A DNA stretch of 64,000 nt from Pelagicoccus mobilis (GTDB taxonomy: Bacteria > Verrucomicrobiota > Verrucomicrobiia > Opitutales > Opitutaceae), in NCBI RefSeq assembly GCF_016595505.1, contig NZ_JAENIL010000006.1:146494-210493 (forward strand), written 5' to 3'. A program made the translations under genes and the position numbers. The notes beneath the pieces were generated by a model. The model saw only the letters and a list, made by a program, of their open reading frames with translations. It was not told the DNA's origin and ran no database searches. Below, one piece after another: positions 48,780 through 57,743 of the stretch (within the stretch, counting starts at the first letter, position 1; the number at the start of each line of letters is the position of its first letter).

Positions 48780-51700
48780 CTAGAACTTGATCGAATTGGT
48801 GATCGTCCAAGTAGTCTTCGCAGGGATACGAACCTGAGCGATGGTTCCGTCTGGGTTCGCCATGATCGGGATCATGTCATCGTCTGCGAACATATCGTGG
48901 ATGTTCAGCTGCACGCTATAGTCGTACTTGTTGTTCAACTTGCGCTCGTAGCCGATCCACGCGTCGTAATTTGTCTCTTCCGGACCATAGATTGGGTTAT
49001 TCACATCAGTCACCCAACTGCCAGCTTCCTCGTTGAACTTCGGATAGTAGCCGATGGCTGACTTGTCCTGCCAGCGTACCGCTCCACCGATGTTAAACGC
49101 TCCAAGCGGTCCATCTTCCTTAAATTGGTAGTTGGTCACGAAGTTGTAGCGCCACTTTCGAAGCTCGTTCACGCCTTGGCCTTCGCCTGAGAGCAGGTTG
49201 AGGTACGGGGCGTAGACATTCTGCATGATCCGTCCGCCGAAAGTTTCAGAAACATCGGAGTAGCTTTGGCTACCGGTCCAGTGGCGGATATCGGAATAAC
49301 CGTCAATCAACCAATAGTTGAGCTGCGAAGGACCGCCCGGATTATTATCCCAGCCATCAAACCAGATCGGTTTGCTCTGCTCCACGAACTCAGCCCAATC
49401 CGGCAGGATATTGGTACGAGTCGCTTCGTTGCGGGATGCATTGAAGCTGATGCGCCAGCGTTCGTTCGGGTTCGCAGTGATTTCGATTTCCATACCCTCG
49501 GAGCGCAAGTCGTTGAGCAGTTGCTGACCGCCGGGGGAATTTTCACCCCAGATACGCCACTCGTCGTCAACCTTGGCGAACTCCTTGGCCGCAATCCAAT
49601 CACGATCCAGCGGACCGTACCATTGCTCGTCGGTACGAGCGTTGAACCATGCAGTACGGTAGGCGATCTCGTCATCGGTAAGCGGAGGCGAAATGTACGG
49701 ACGGTTGGAGTCTGGGTTGATATCACCCTGCGCCACGTAGTTAGGAGAGCCTGGCACTGCGCCGCTGCGGATACGAAGCGGTTGGTTAACCAGAGTGCTG
49801 AGCTGATCCTGCCAGTCGGCCGGTATCGGCTGGCCAGCTATGCCTTGATCGTAGTTGCCTTCGCCTAGGAACCAATCATTGACGAGCCATTCCGGAGTCG
49901 GCTGGTCATAGTGTGGACCGGAACCCCAGGTTTCCTGAGCCATGGCGCTAATGGTGCGCACGACCGCGCCCTTGGACCAGAAGACCATGCCGGACGGATC
50001 GCTGATCGTCGTATTGGCCTGAGAGGTCTCGTACCAAGTAGCACGCAACTCGAGCTTGTTGTCGAACGCGCTCACGCGGAAACCGTAATCCTGAGTTTCC
50101 CCTTCAGGTAGCGGCAGCTTGTTGCCGTAGTTGTCCACTCCCGCGTCCGCTGGACGGAAGCTGTTGGAATCGTTGTAGAAGAAACTCAACTCCATGCCTT
50201 CGGGCAAACCGCCACCAAAGGTTTCCAACAAGCGGTCGGCGTGAACCACCACACCCCAGCTACGACGCTGGATGCTTGGAAGGGGAAGCGTCGGCTCGGA
50301 TTCAAATTGCCAGTCCGGATGGAATGGCTGAGTACGATTGTATTCGTCCTCGATGTTATAGAGCACGTCTCCTGGTTTATCCCAGGCCGTGTAAGTATCT
50401 TCGCGCCAACCAAAGAGCGGCTTGATCGCGTCGTTCAGAAGATTGCCCTGCCAGACTAAAGCGAGCGACTCAGTCGTATTATACCCTTGGGAAGCCCAAG
50501 TGTAGAGGTCATCCTTGTGATCGCGATAGTTGAGCAGGCCGGAATTATTCGTTCTCCACTCCTGAGCATTCACGTAGTCGAAGGACAAAACGTTGGCTGT
50601 ATTTCCAGGGGAATGCACACTTGTGATCCCCGGCACCATGGATGCAGGAATCGCATCGAAGCTGGAAATGCCTCTCAGATCGTCGCCGAGGTAGTGAAGC
50701 CCCCAAATGCCGGAGTGGCCCTTCCAATCATCAAAGACCAGACCGTAGGTGTCCGCATCCCATGCGTAAAGATCGTAGCCGACATTGAAGTAGTCGAATC
50801 GCTGATCCGTATAGACTGAGGTGAAGGTCTGCTCGCCGAAGAGAGTCGAAAGCCAATCACTCTCGAAATGATCCGCTGGATCGAAGCGGTAGAAGGCCTT
50901 GGCTCGGAAGGTATCGACTTCATCAACGTTATCCTGGCCATTAGCTCCCCCCAATACGAACGGGCGTCCGACATCCGGATTGACATATCCCGCGCGGAGA
51001 TTCGCGTTCACGTCGACAGAGACTCGGTTAGTATCGATCGCGTTCGTATGACCGGACTCGTAAGTTTCCTTATACAGACCGAGATTGATACCAAGATCTC
51101 CGTCGAGGTAGGTCTGGATAAAGGAGAGTTCCAGTGAGTCGAACTTGTTGTATTCGCTCTTGTTAGGACCTTGAATAGTCCGGTCGATGAATGCCAGCGG
51201 ACCATCAAGGATCATCTGAGTTGGCCAAAGACCAGAGCCGAATCCTGTGAAATCCATGCCAGTCGAGCTCTCGAACTGATTGATGATTCCGGAAATCTCA
51301 GCGTTTCCGGAGTAGTAAGCCTTGGTATCCTTGTTCCAAGCCTCCCAACCGCCACTATTCCAGTTCGGATTGGTTACGCCGCTGAGGCCTCCCCAGGGAT
51401 CGCCGTCGCGTTGACGGTAGGCATCCAGCGTACCGTTGCCCACCACATTGGAAGCGGGATCTCCGAAGATAACCGCGGGCGTGCCATCCCACCAGTTTCG
51501 AGCGGGGGCGCCGGCGAAGTAGTTCTCGAGATCCCAACGGCCTTCTGTGTCGTCGGGACCGTCTTGTGGCCAACCGTTCATAGTCAGCGGATCGTACATG
51601 AGACGTTGGCCGACCGGACCGAACCAGTTGGTGATGAAGTCTGCCGCCGTCACGGAATTGGGACGGTTCGCGTCGATGTCGCCATACTCCGCACGTACGT

Positions 51701-52520
51701 CGACCTGCGTGTAAATGCCGTCAGCAAGCTCAGGCTGCCACCGGAGGGAAGCGAAGAGGCGCCTGTCCTTGTCGAAGGTGAAGTCCTGACGATACTCCTC
51801 CTCGTCATTCAAAGCCACGAAACGTACCGCGAGCCTGTCTTTGATAAGAGGAATGTTCAGATCAACCACCTCCCGGTGCGAACCATAGCTGCTGAGGCCC
51901 ACTTCGACCGCTCCGCCCTTTTCTGAAAGAATCGCATCCTTGGTCGAACCATTGATGATACCCGCCGGGCTACCGAGACCGAAAAGAATGGAGTTCGAGC
52001 CGCGACTGATATCCACGCGAGCGGTGTTGTACGAATTGGTCGGGATATTCGAACTATAGTAGTTGCGGGTGATGTCCGCGTAGTTGAGTCCGCGCAGACG
52101 CGTACCACGCTGCGGATTGACTAGCATCTCATTTTGGTAGCCGCCGTCATCGGCGCTCGTCCCATAGAAATTACCTCCAATACCCGCTACCTCCGAGTTG
52201 GTTTGATAGACCAAGATATCCTTCAGGTCAGTCGATGCAGTGTCCTTGAGGAATTCTTCCGTCACCACCGAGATCGCTGCCGCGACATCCTTGAGCGGCG
52301 TCGCCAACTGAGAACCAGCCATTGTGGAAGTCGCACGGTAGCCTTCGTTGCTTCCCGCCTCCACTTCAAAGGGTGAAAGCTCGAAGATTTCCTCTGAAGC
52401 ATCGGAATCATCTGCCTGCGCGAACAGCGAGGCCGGGGCCAACGCGAGAGCGCTCAAAGACCATAACCAGCGATGACGCCGGTCTGCCTTTGGATTAATG
52501 TGCACATCAAAACTACTCAT
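48780..52520 (-). CDS. TonB-dependent receptor, long verrucomicrobial type (1246 aa)
   Basis: Starts at ATG 52520 (MSSFDVHINPKADRRHRW, a basic n-region before LWSLSALALAPASLFAQ); an upstream ATG at 52580 adds 20 residues. After the signal comes IFELSPFEVEAGSNEGYRA, then a plug at about 60-220 with TLRDL-like VVTEEFLKDT, TRLRGLNYADITRN and RGSNSILFGLGSPAGIING. The barrel of over 950 residues ends in TWTITNSIKF with a terminal Phe. The receptor shares its N-terminus and C-terminus style with the one at 57744, so the two are paralogues. No SusD-like gene is adjacent. It is followed downstream by a glycosidase and a hybrid kinase, which suggests import of that glycosidase's products. A palindrome lies 211 bp upstream (52731). 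Confidence 0.92.
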   Translation of the reverse strand: MSSFDVHINPKADRRHRWLWSLSALALAPASLFAQADDSDASEEIFELSPFEVEAGSNEGYRATSTMAGSQLATPLKDVAAAISVVTEEFLKDTASTDLKDILVYQTNSEVAGIGGNFYGTSADDGGYQNEMLVNPQRGTRLRGLNYADITRNYYSSNIPTNSYNTARVDISRGSNSILFGLGSPAGIINGSTKDAILSEKGGAVEVGLSSYGSHREVVDLNIPLIKDRLAVRFVALNDEEEYRQDFTFDKDRRLFASLRWQPELADGIYTQVDVRAEYGDIDANRPNSVTAADFITNWFGPVGQRLMYDPLTMNGWPQDGPDDTEGRWDLENYFAGAPARNWWDGTPAVIFGDPASNVVGNGTLDAYRQRDGDPWGGLSGVTNPNWNSGGWEAWNKDTKAYYSGNAEISGIINQFESSTGMDFTGFGSGLWPTQMILDGPLAFIDRTIQGPNKSEYNKFDSLELSFIQTYLDGDLGINLGLYKETYESGHTNAIDTNRVSVDVNANLRAGYVNPDVGRPFVLGGANGQDNVDEVDTFRAKAFYRFDPADHFESDWLSTLFGEQTFTSVYTDQRFDYFNVGYDLYAWDADTYGLVFDDWKGHSGIWGLHYLGDDLRGISSFDAIPASMVPGITSVHSPGNTANVLSFDYVNAQEWRTNNSGLLNYRDHKDDLYTWASQGYNTTESLALVWQGNLLNDAIKPLFGWREDTYTAWDKPGDVLYNIEDEYNRTQPFHPDWQFESEPTLPLPSIQRRSWGVVVHADRLLETFGGGLPEGMELSFFYNDSNSFRPADAGVDNYGNKLPLPEGETQDYGFRVSAFDNKLELRATWYETSQANTTISDPSGMVFWSKGAVVRTISAMAQETWGSGPHYDQPTPEWLVNDWFLGEGNYDQGIAGQPIPADWQDQLSTLVNQPLRIRSGAVPGSPNYVAQGDINPDSNRPYISPPLTDDEIAYRTAWFNARTDEQWYGPLDRDWIAAKEFAKVDDEWRIWGENSPGGQQLLNDLRSEGMEIEITANPNERWRISFNASRNEATRTNILPDWAEFVEQSKPIWFDGWDNNPGGPSQLNYWLIDGYSDIRHWTGSQSYSDVSETFGGRIMQNVYAPYLNLLSGEGQGVNELRKWRYNFVTNYQFKEDGPLGAFNIGGAVRWQDKSAIGYYPKFNEEAGSWVTDVNNPIYGPEETNYDAWIGYERKLNNKYDYSVQLNIHDMFADDDMIPIMANPDGTIAQVRIPAKTTWTITNSIKF

Positions 52521-52730
52521 ATCAGTTTGCGGGGTTGGTATTGTTTGTCTGTCGTAAGTAATCTCCAACCGACTCTCCAAAGAAGAGGAGCTACAGCACC
52601 GTCTTCAGAGGGTAGATGCCAAGATCGACGCATCTCGCGCAACAATCACAACATCCACAATATGGGGTACTTCGAGCATGGGTTGGGGATCGTAGCTCAG
52701 AGAATATCAGCAGCGCCTAAGTTCCTCAAT

Positions 52731-52744
52731 CCCCCAATTGGGGG
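52731..52744 (-). promoter_or_regulatory. G/C-armed palindrome, copy 4 (ahead of TonB receptor gene)
   Basis: CCCCCAATTGGGGG, perfect over 14 bp and over 16 with flanking T/A. On the minus strand GGGGGATTGAG continues in the receptor's direction, resembling GGGGGATAGAC at copies 1 and 2. It lies 211 bp from the chosen receptor start, between it and the split kinase. Confidence 0.55.
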
Positions 52745-52778
52745 AACTTTCTCGCAAAAGAAAAAATGTCTAGATGCT

Positions 52779-54449
52779 TCAGGCATGATCTTTCGCAAGT
52801 AACAGTCCGCAAGGCACCACCACCACGAACCGGCTTCCTTGGCCGATCTTCGATTCAACGGAAATCGTCCCCCCTAAGAGATCAACCAAACTCCTCGTAA
52901 TCGCCAGCCCCAGCCCCGCTCCGCGGAACAGAACCGAGTTGTCGTCCTCGATCTTGCGAAAACGTTCCCAAATGGCTTCCAAGTTCCTCTCCTCGATGCC
53001 AATTCCCGTATCCACAACCTTGAAGGTTACGTGGTCATCACCTGGCCCCTTCTCCAACCTTACGTCAACGGTGCCTTCCACCGTAAACTTCAAGGCATTG
53101 GTTATTAGGTTTACAAGAATCTGTCGCAAACGAGCGCTATCGCTGGTAATCAAAAACGGCTCGCCGTGGTTCACTTCGTGGAAAACGAGCCGCACAGGGG
53201 AATCTGACGATTTGTCAGGCACTGAGAACGTCACAGACAAATCCCTAAGCAACTCATTCGCATCGAATGTCGAGGATGATATCCGCAGCTGCCCCGCTTC
53301 GATCACCGAGACATCAAGAATGTCATCAATCAACGTCAACAGGCTCTCGCAATTGTTCTTGATCGCATGCGAATACTCGATCCGCTCACCCTTAGTGAAT
53401 TCCTCGTCCTCCAGATGAAATAGGCTAGCGTAGCCAACGATCGCATTCATTGGCGTGCGAATTTCATGCGACATATTCTGTAGAAAAGAGGTCTTCAGCC
53501 TATCAGATTCTTCCGCCGCGTTCTTCGCTGCTTCCAACTCTGCTGTCCTTTGCGTCACCAACTCCTCTAGACGACGCTGTTCCATTTTTCGAAAGGCATC
53601 GTACAGACGAAATCCAACTGCAACGAGGGAGCAAATCAATACGGCTGCTCCCAGATATGCCCACCAGGTGCGATACCAAGGAGGTGTAATCAAGAGTAAA
53701 ATTTCATCGAGTTCACCTACTGTGTCACCCACGACGGATCGCACCTGTATCCGATAAGTCCCTTCTTTTAAGTCATTAAAAACCGTGCTCCCCGAACTCC
53801 CAACTGACACCCAGTCACCCTCTCGCTGCCCCAGTCGCACCTCAAAGTAAGCACTCTCTCCAAACAAAGTCCTATTGGCCAAAAAATGAACAATTATACT
53901 ACTTTTTGAATACGGTAGAACCAGAGGCTCCTCACCTGCGGGGTACAGCACACGTTCATCCGCCGAAACGCTCACATGCGTCACGAGACAACCTGGATTA
54001 TCCTCTCGTTCCGGAACGGATACAGATGGATCATAGCGAACCAGCCGCTCCTCCCCATGTAGCCAAACGACGCCAGCGCTTTCGAATATGAAGTCGTAGG
54101 GAAGAAAGCCTGGAATCAAGTTTTCCTCTACAATCTCGAGGTCATGCAAAGGTTCGCCTTTAAACAAATGAAGGCCGCTCGACGTAGTTACCCAAATCCT
54201 ACCTAAAGCGTCCCGACCGGGTCGCCCAATAATAGCCCCCCATGCCTTAAACGCTTCCATAAACGCCTCATCCCTTTCAAATCGCCTTTTCAAGTCATTG
54301 AACCGATAAACGGCGTTGGAAACAACAAACCGCGCCACTCCATCTAGGATAGATACTTGCACCCAGCCATTTGGAAGTCCGTGGGACGCATCAAAGAGTT
54401 CGACAACAGGAGCTCTCCCTGAATCTTCGAAATCCCGCACACGCCCCAC
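52779..54449 (-). CDS. C-terminal part of a split propeller-type sensor kinase
   Basis: 556 codons beginning at GTG 54449, directly after and in the same frame as the TAA that ends the N-terminal part. It starts in mid-propeller (VVELFDASHGLPNGWVQVS) and has no signal peptide. It then carries a Y_Y_Y-like domain (about 195-260), a membrane helix near 270-290 (WWAYLGAAVLICSLVAVGF), HisKA with NMSHEIRTPMN, and an ATPase with NLITNALKFT, DTGIGIEE and GAGLGLAITRSL. No receiver follows. Without the N-terminal part its periplasmic segment could not be exported, so it is probably one half of a broken gene rather than a functional kinase on its own, unless the stop is read through. Confidence 0.85.
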   Translation of the reverse strand: MGRVRDFEDSGRAPVVELFDASHGLPNGWVQVSILDGVARFVVSNAVYRFNDLKRRFERDEAFMEAFKAWGAIIGRPGRDALGRIWVTTSSGLHLFKGEPLHDLEIVEENLIPGFLPYDFIFESAGVVWLHGEERLVRYDPSVSVPEREDNPGCLVTHVSVSADERVLYPAGEEPLVLPYSKSSIIVHFLANRTLFGESAYFEVRLGQREGDWVSVGSSGSTVFNDLKEGTYRIQVRSVVGDTVGELDEILLLITPPWYRTWWAYLGAAVLICSLVAVGFRLYDAFRKMEQRRLEELVTQRTAELEAAKNAAEESDRLKTSFLQNMSHEIRTPMNAIVGYASLFHLEDEEFTKGERIEYSHAIKNNCESLLTLIDDILDVSVIEAGQLRISSSTFDANELLRDLSVTFSVPDKSSDSPVRLVFHEVNHGEPFLITSDSARLRQILVNLITNALKFTVEGTVDVRLEKGPGDDHVTFKVVDTGIGIEERNLEAIWERFRKIEDDNSVLFRGAGLGLAITRSLVDLLGGTISVESKIGQGSRFVVVVPCGLLLAKDHA

Positions 54450-55940
54450 TTAACCGGTGCCCAGCTCAAGCCAGACTTCATCAGGACCTACCGACCTACC
54501 GGAATAGAAATGCCCAAAGCCCTCCACCGGATACATCGTGGTTTCAAGAACTCCGCCTACATCCCGCAACCAGCCAATCTCATTTTCAGATCGAAACAAC
54601 CACTCCCCCTTCCTCGTCTCCTCGATGATCATAGGAAAGGACTTTCCTGCTGCAAATCGCTCCCACTTTTTCCCACGCCAAATGTAGCCGCCATTCTCCA
54701 TTCCATACGCAAGCGTCTCATGCTTCGCCCAGATACCACGCAAGGCCCCGGCAGGCAATGACTCCGTCTTAAACCCTGTCAATCGCTTCTCATCGTCATA
54801 TTGACCGCGCAAGATGATGTCATCTGCTGATATCAACAGGTCGCCATTGTGTCGATACAGTTGAGAAGCCGTAAACCCTCGCCCTATTAAGGGCTCAAAC
54901 CTTGTGAATCGAGAGGGCATCTCTACACGAAAGATCCCTTCAGGCACAATTCCCCAAACGGTTCCAAAACTCGCCCCGCCTATAGCACTTACTCGACTTA
55001 ACCTATGATCTAACGTAGCCCCCAAACTCTGGATACGCTTTCCTTCGAGATCGAAAAAAACGACCCCATACCCCTCCATCGCTGCTGCAATGTAATCCTC
55101 TGATATCCGGGCAAGCCCACTGATCCGATACTTTTCAGCAATCCTTCCCACCTCTTCAAAGGGAGCCATCTTCTCGCCATCAAAACGAAACAGCCCTGCT
55201 TTGTTCGTACCCAGAAGAAATTCACCACTTTCAAGCGAAAGAGAAGACGTCACAAAAACAGACCGCCAAACAGCAGTCTCATCCTTTACTTCTCCCTGTG
55301 GTCCCCGAGTAATTTCGATAAGCTCCTTCCGACTCGCGTCGCTCACGTAAATATTCTCACCAAGCGTGAAAACCTCTGCGATCGAATCGTATACCCCGCC
55401 ATAAGACTCCACCCCCTCTCCAAGCCTCCAGCCCAGCAAACTGCCGCTTCTATTATGCCAAAACCAATTTTCTCCAGCTGTTTCGCAATACAAAGGAATG
55501 GGATGGTCAAAGCCTTTAACCCCCAACCAGTCAGCGACCTGTTCCAATCTCCAGTAGCCATCCTCGCCAAACACCACTCGACCAAAGCCACCTTCTACGG
55601 CTTGGTAAATTTCGCCATCTTCTATCGCCACTTTCCTTCCCCTCGCGCTCGTCTCGCTCAATGCCGCCTCGTAAACCGTCCAGCGAATCCCGTCTCCAAA
55701 CGCTAGCTGTCGATCTGCGACGACTAAAACCCGACCGTCTTCGAGCAGACGCAAATCAGTTGGCTGAGAACGAAGGCCGATCGACTCCTTGCTGATCACT
55801 GAAAAGTTAGGAGCTCCAAATTCGAGCACTCCCGGCGCAGCTGAATCGATGCGGGGAACATGGGCACGCAAATGCGGCGCCACACTAGTGACCAAACAAA
55901 AAGCGGCGGCCACGTAAAATCTGCAGGGGTAGAATCTCAC
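54450..55940 (-). CDS. N-terminal part of a split propeller-type sensor kinase
   Basis: About 496 residues from GTG at 55940, which begins a signal peptide (RFYPCRFYVAAAFCLVTSV); a TTG 9 codons upstream (55967) is the other option. Repeats of propeller blades follow (RLLEDGRVLVVADRQLAFG, ENIYVSDASRKELIEI, SGEFLLGTNKAGLFRFDG, DLLISADDIILRGQ). The frame ends in VWLELGTG and TAA at 54452-54450, and the same frame continues immediately as GRVRDFEDSGRAP. In my recollection of related sensors this segment is continuous. The intact protein would have been about 1050 residues, a normal size. The export signal is here and the kinase is in the downstream fragment, so neither half is likely to work alone. 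Confidence 0.85.
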   Translation of the reverse strand: MRFYPCRFYVAAAFCLVTSVAPHLRAHVPRIDSAAPGVLEFGAPNFSVISKESIGLRSQPTDLRLLEDGRVLVVADRQLAFGDGIRWTVYEAALSETSARGRKVAIEDGEIYQAVEGGFGRVVFGEDGYWRLEQVADWLGVKGFDHPIPLYCETAGENWFWHNRSGSLLGWRLGEGVESYGGVYDSIAEVFTLGENIYVSDASRKELIEITRGPQGEVKDETAVWRSVFVTSSLSLESGEFLLGTNKAGLFRFDGEKMAPFEEVGRIAEKYRISGLARISEDYIAAAMEGYGVVFFDLEGKRIQSLGATLDHRLSRVSAIGGASFGTVWGIVPEGIFRVEMPSRFTRFEPLIGRGFTASQLYRHNGDLLISADDIILRGQYDDEKRLTGFKTESLPAGALRGIWAKHETLAYGMENGGYIWRGKKWERFAAGKSFPMIIEETRKGEWLFRSENEIGWLRDVGGVLETTMYPVEGFGHFYSGRSVGPDEVWLELGTG

Positions 55941-56069
55941 GGTTTCGTGCTCCGAGACTCTACTCAATTCAAGAGACGACTCGAATCAACCCTCCCTGTC
56001 GCTTTTCCCGATAAGTGGAAGCATGCGAATCCAACGTGAGGGAACGCAGAAATCCCCTCTTGCGATGAA

Positions 56070-57227
56070 CTACTCCACCCGCTCCGGCACATCGAAACGA
56101 AAGAGAACGATACTCTCATACGGATTCTTTACGCCAACTTCCGCCAACAAACCGACACGCCCATTCGGTAATCGAGCTAAGTTCGAATAGGCGCTCGGAC
56201 CTTCGTAAATGAGCGTGCCCATCGACCAACTACGCCCTTCGTCGTAGCTAGTCCGTATGGTCAAATTCGATCGTTCACTTCCTGCAGGACTGGAAAACAG
56301 GAGACGGCTACGTCCCTCTTCCGGCCAGCTGTACCGTAAGAGATGGCCCTGGCAGACCGGGGACTCTAATCCATCATCCAGATAAACCTCTCCGAAGGCT
56401 TGCCCACCATCCTCGCTCACTGCAACGGCACGATTTCCTTTTCCATGGTACGATCTCATATTCTGCATGACCCGACCATCCGCCAGCTCCGCAACCGACG
56501 ACTCATTCGTAAGAGGTTCCTGAATACCTCCGAGCTCCCAAGTTTCGCCATGATCATCTGAATAGATAACATGCGACCGGTAAGCACTCGCTTCCGCTTC
56601 ACCCTTAGTCGCAACCGAATGGTTCGCCGGCACAACCAGCCGCCTCTTTCTTAGCCCGCGCTCTAGCTGGATTCCACTGCACGGCCCCGTCGCGTACCAG
56701 CGCCAATCCAGCTCTCGAAGGTGCGGCATCTCCTTTGGTCTAGACCAAGTCCGCCCATCGTCCTCCGAACGGCTTAACCAAACAAGACGCGGGTGCTCGC
56801 TTTCACCGTTCATGATTTCTCGCTCCCCATCGCTTCCGAGATTCCACGTCATGAAGAGCCAGATAATACCCGTCTCGCGATCCACGACCGGAGAAGGATT
56901 TCCGCAGGTGTTCGCTCCATCATCCCAAACGACTTTCACTTGGCTCCAGCTCTCGCCTCCATCCTCTGAACGACGGAGGATCAGATCGATATCCCCTGCA
57001 TCTCCCCCTTCACGCCCCTCCGCAAAGGCAAGCAAAGTCCCTTGAGTGGTCACGCACAATGCAGGGATACGAATATTGTTATATCCATCCATCCCCGAAC
57101 GGAATAGCTCTCGCGAGTCGAGCCAAGCGCTCTGACTTCCGTGCAGGTATAAATGAGTGGATAGCAGAGCAAAGAAGATCAGTTTCCTCAAACGTCTGAA
57201 CAAGGCGTATCGCCAAATTTTCTTCAT
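56070..57227 (-). CDS. Exo-alpha-sialidase, GH33 (BNR/Asp-box)
   Basis: 385 residues from ATG at 57227, which places a basic n-region (MKKIWRYALFRRLRK) before a hydrophobic run (LIFFALLSTHLYL); an upstream ATG at 57275 adds 16 residues. Sialidase hallmarks: the RIP motif in NIRIPALCV, EGREGGDAGDIDL (acid Asp region), and Asp boxes SEDGGESW, SEDDGRTW, SDDHGETW and SYDEGRSW, with a degenerate SEDGGQAF. The Arg triad candidates are in RIP, YRSHV and the SERSNL region, and the Tyr near YSNLAR fits the nucleophile. It hydrolyses terminal sialic or related nonulosonic acids. It is divergent from the TonB receptor gene at 57744, and the shared 468-bp region carries an 18-bp palindrome. Confidence 0.87.
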   Translation of the reverse strand: MKKIWRYALFRRLRKLIFFALLSTHLYLHGSQSAWLDSRELFRSGMDGYNNIRIPALCVTTQGTLLAFAEGREGGDAGDIDLILRRSEDGGESWSQVKVVWDDGANTCGNPSPVVDRETGIIWLFMTWNLGSDGEREIMNGESEHPRLVWLSRSEDDGRTWSRPKEMPHLRELDWRWYATGPCSGIQLERGLRKRRLVVPANHSVATKGEAEASAYRSHVIYSDDHGETWELGGIQEPLTNESSVAELADGRVMQNMRSYHGKGNRAVAVSEDGGQAFGEVYLDDGLESPVCQGHLLRYSWPEEGRSRLLFSSPAGSERSNLTIRTSYDEGRSWSMGTLIYEGPSAYSNLARLPNGRVGLLAEVGVKNPYESIVLFRFDVPERVE

Positions 57228-57275
57228 AGCAACAACCCTAGCGAGAATGATCAAACGTCCAAGACAGTACTCCAC

Positions 57276-57743
57276 TCTTGGTGAAGAAAGCCGTACTTTC
57301 GACCGCCACGCTTCTCCTCAGTCCCTGTCCCAGAGACGATTTCAAAACCATTCGGACGGATTCAAAACTCCTTAGGATCGCCATTATGCAAACGCTCATC
57401 ACCTTGTGCGATTGAGACAACACCCCCCGTTTTGCCCCGTCATCAAGGCAAGGCCCAAGCTACTACGAGTCCGACTTACCGGAAACAGAAACCACAGTAT
57501 CCCATTTTAAACTACACTATATCGATCAAACTCCGAGGTTTAGTTAACTAAACCGGACCTACCCTATTTCCTGTTGGCAGCTCCGACGCGTTCGTCGGAA
57601 TAGCTACTGCTTTGCACATGCGAACCACGTGCACAGCGGCCCTATGGGCCTATCGTATTCATTGATTCGCTACGGATCGATCCACACATCACTGAAAAAA
57701 CGGCTCTTCAACCCATATTGGACTACTAATAGTACAAGAAACC
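57276..57743. other. Divergent regulatory region with palindrome and structured leader
   Basis: 468 bp between the sialidase and TonB receptor genes. It holds an 18-bp palindrome (57537-57554) and three stems in what would be the receptor leader: 57582-57599 (TCCGACG/CGTCGGA, loop CGTT), 57613-57633 (TGCAC/GTGCA) and 57638-57650 (GGCCC-TAT-GGGCC). The rest shows nothing coding. Confidence 0.6.
57537..57554. promoter_or_regulatory. 18-bp perfect palindrome, candidate operator
   Basis: GGTTTAGTTAACTAAACC, fully self-complementary, about 190 bp before the TonB receptor start and 310 bp from the sialidase start. Such length without a mismatch is unlikely by chance. The protein that would bind is not identified. 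Confidence 0.65.
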
